Shown here: positions 5,538 to 6,257 of the stretch, one piece after another
Layout of the letters: each line of letters starts with the position of its first letter
Numbering within the stretch: the first letter of the stretch is position 1
Assembly: GCA_016875695.1 (NCBI GenBank)
Contig: VGPB01000114.1
Span: 1 to 6,257, forward strand
DNA from: Chloroflexota bacterium
GTDB taxonomy: Bacteria; Chloroflexota; Dehalococcoidia; UBA2979
Length of the DNA: 6,257 bases
Direction: 5' to 3'
Notes under the pieces: generated by a model
The model's database searches: none
What the model saw: the letters and a program-made list of their open reading frames with translations, nothing else
What the model was told of the DNA's origin: nothing
Translations under genes and position numbers: made by a program

Positions 5538-6101
5538 GTGACCGCACCCTTAGACGCGGGCTACTACTCGCTGCGCTCCGCCGGGCTGCGCGCGCTCCGC
5601 GGGCACGGCCTGCGTGCCGCGCTCGCGCAGGCGTCGCAGTACCTGCGCGCGCTGTTGGTCAACATCGGCACGCTCACCATCAGCGATCGGGTGCGACTGT
5701 AAGGCCACACCGTGCGCCTGGAGCTCGTGTGCTTCGGCGGCGAGCTGGCAATCGGCGACAACACGTTCATCAACTACGGCACCAACATCTCGGCGACGCA
5801 GCGCGTGCGCATCGGCCGCAACTGCACGATTGGGCAGTACCCGTTCATCATGGACAACCACTACCGCCCGGCCGAGGACCACGCGGCCGTCGACGTACCG
5901 GGCCCCGTCGAGATCGAGGACGATGTCTCGATCGGTGCCCGCGTCACGGTGCTGCCCGGCGCGCACATCGGCCGCGGCGCGGTGATCGGCGCGCACTCCG
6001 TGGTAAAGGGCACCATCCCGCCGTCCACGCTGGCCGCCAGCGCGCCCGCACGCGTGCTGCGGCAGCTGCCCGTACCGACCGCCGAGCGCGCGCCGTCGTG
6101 A
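5538..6101 (+). pseudogene. Hexapeptide-repeat acyltransferase with an in-frame TAA
   Basis: One reading frame encodes a left-handed beta-helix acyltransferase (NodL/LacA/WbbJ-like, usually acetylating sugars or polysaccharides). It is interrupted by TAA at 5700-5702. The 5' part (5538-5699, 54 codons) has a basic helical N-terminus and the first coil (NIGTLTISDRVRL). The 3' part continues in the same frame with LELVCFGGELAIGDNTFINYG, VRIGRNCTIGQYPFIMDNHY (H108 from GTG 5538 is the likely catalytic His), VEIEDDVSIGARVTVLPG and the ending GAHSVVKGTIPPSTLAASAPARVL. Read through, the 187 positions match the usual family length. GTG 5538 is the first start after an in-frame TAG at 5526. GTG 5712 could restart translation but has no Shine-Dalgarno sequence and would lose the first coil. 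The eight other stops are all TGA, so TAA looks like a recent point change (for example CAA or GAA to TAA) or a sequence error. Confidence 0.75.
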
Positions 6102-6110
6102 GCGTGGACG

Positions 6111-6140
6111 CTGGCAGGGCAGGCGGGCGCGCGTTACGCT
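6111..6140 (+). promoter_or_regulatory. Possible sigma70-type promoter
   Basis: CTGGCA (6111-6116) matches 4 of 6 bases of TTGACA. After an 18-bp spacer, TACGCT (6135-6140) keeps the T-A-----T positions of TATAAT. Transcription would begin about 35 bases before ATG 6181. The match is modest, but the 79-bp gap is the longest gene-free stretch in the window and the next gene has its own strong ribosome binding site, so a new transcription unit here is reasonable. Confidence 0.3.
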
Positions 6141-6168
6141 GTGCCGCCGACGCGCAGACGACCCGGCG

Positions 6169-6174
6169 AAGGAG
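6169..6174 (+). promoter_or_regulatory. Strong ribosome binding site for the last gene
   Basis: AAGGAG lies 6 bases before ATG 6181 and is the best Shine-Dalgarno match in the window. It is followed by the GGAGCCCTC block also seen before aroQ. It fixes the start of the partial gene that runs off the end. Confidence 0.65.
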
Positions 6175-6180
6175 CCCTCG

Positions 6181-6257
6181 ATGATCGTCCCGCAGCCGGC
6201 CGGGCTCGTGCCGCGCTCCGCCTCGCCCCTGCCGGCCCAGCGCACGCTCGCGCACGC
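6181..6257 (+). CDS. Start of an unidentified gene (partial, runs off the window)
   Basis: Twenty-five codons from ATG 6181 are open to the window end and begin MIVPQPAGLVPRSASPLPAQ. The start is supported by AAGGAG at 6169-6174. The visible residues are rich in Pro and Ala with few charges. They show no clear signal peptide and no motif that I recognise. Its product cannot be named. It follows the broken acyltransferase in the same direction after 79 bp. Confidence 0.55.
   Translation, partial: MIVPQPAGLVPRSASPLPAQRTLAH

Noticed and set aside
5550..6245. 231-codon - strand frame opposite the acyltransferase
   Set aside because: It was considered as the real gene because the + frame has a TAA. 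The + frame shows clear hexapeptide repeats on both sides of the TAA, and the - frame shows no motif.
1..6257. CRISPR arrays, tRNA/rRNA genes, insertion sequences, toxin-antitoxin or defence systems
   Set aside because: No regularly spaced repeats, tRNA-like or rRNA-like stretches, transposase motifs or defence domains were seen on either strand.

Overview
The window is very GC-rich bacterial DNA, roughly 70% by eye. It is packed with genes that all lie on the + strand. Every intact gene ends in TGA, and several starts are GTG. The order aroQ - Xaa-Pro peptidase - efp - xseA - xseB resembles the Bacillus aroQ(yqhS)-yqhT-efp neighbourhood and chromosomal housekeeping clusters of Firmicutes and Chloroflexota. 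Together with the GC content and a PurN-like formyltransferase that begins with a 'LGWF(S/T)T.R' type N-terminus, this makes a high-GC Chloroflexota (Dehalococcoidia-like) genome my best guess. That is inference from memory; a database search would be needed to place it.

Layout. Bases 1-41 may hold the basic C-terminal tail of an unseen upstream gene. From 56 to 5488 there is one apparent operon: a XerC/D-type tyrosine recombinase (56-1045), type II dehydroquinase AroQ (1062-1505), an M24 Xaa-Pro peptidase (1502-2596), elongation factor P (2618-3181), the exonuclease VII large subunit XseA (3197-4390), the small subunit XseB (4387-4629), a possible 14-codon mini-cistron (4626-4670), and a PurN-family formyltransferase (4667-5488). 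Gaps are 21 bp or less, and four junctions are 4-base ATGA/GTGA overlaps, which suggests translational coupling.

After a 49-bp spacer rich in small repeats comes a left-handed beta-helix (hexapeptide-repeat) acyltransferase (5538-6101). Its reading frame is broken by an in-frame TAA at 5700. The final 150 bp hold a plausible promoter, a strong Shine-Dalgarno sequence and the first 25 codons of an unidentified gene that runs off the end.

How the genes work together: this looks like a core-genome operon mixing chromosome maintenance (Xer, ExoVII), translation (EF-P), aromatic amino-acid precursor synthesis (AroQ), peptide turnover and one-carbon/purine-type formyl transfer. I see no mobile element, CRISPR array, tRNA, rRNA or defence island. 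The observations most worth checking are the nonsense-interrupted acyltransferase, an EF-P whose modification loop lacks the usual PGKG and is one residue short, and a Pro-Pro-Pro-containing mini-ORF wedged by start/stop overlaps between xseB and the formyltransferase in the same operon as efp.
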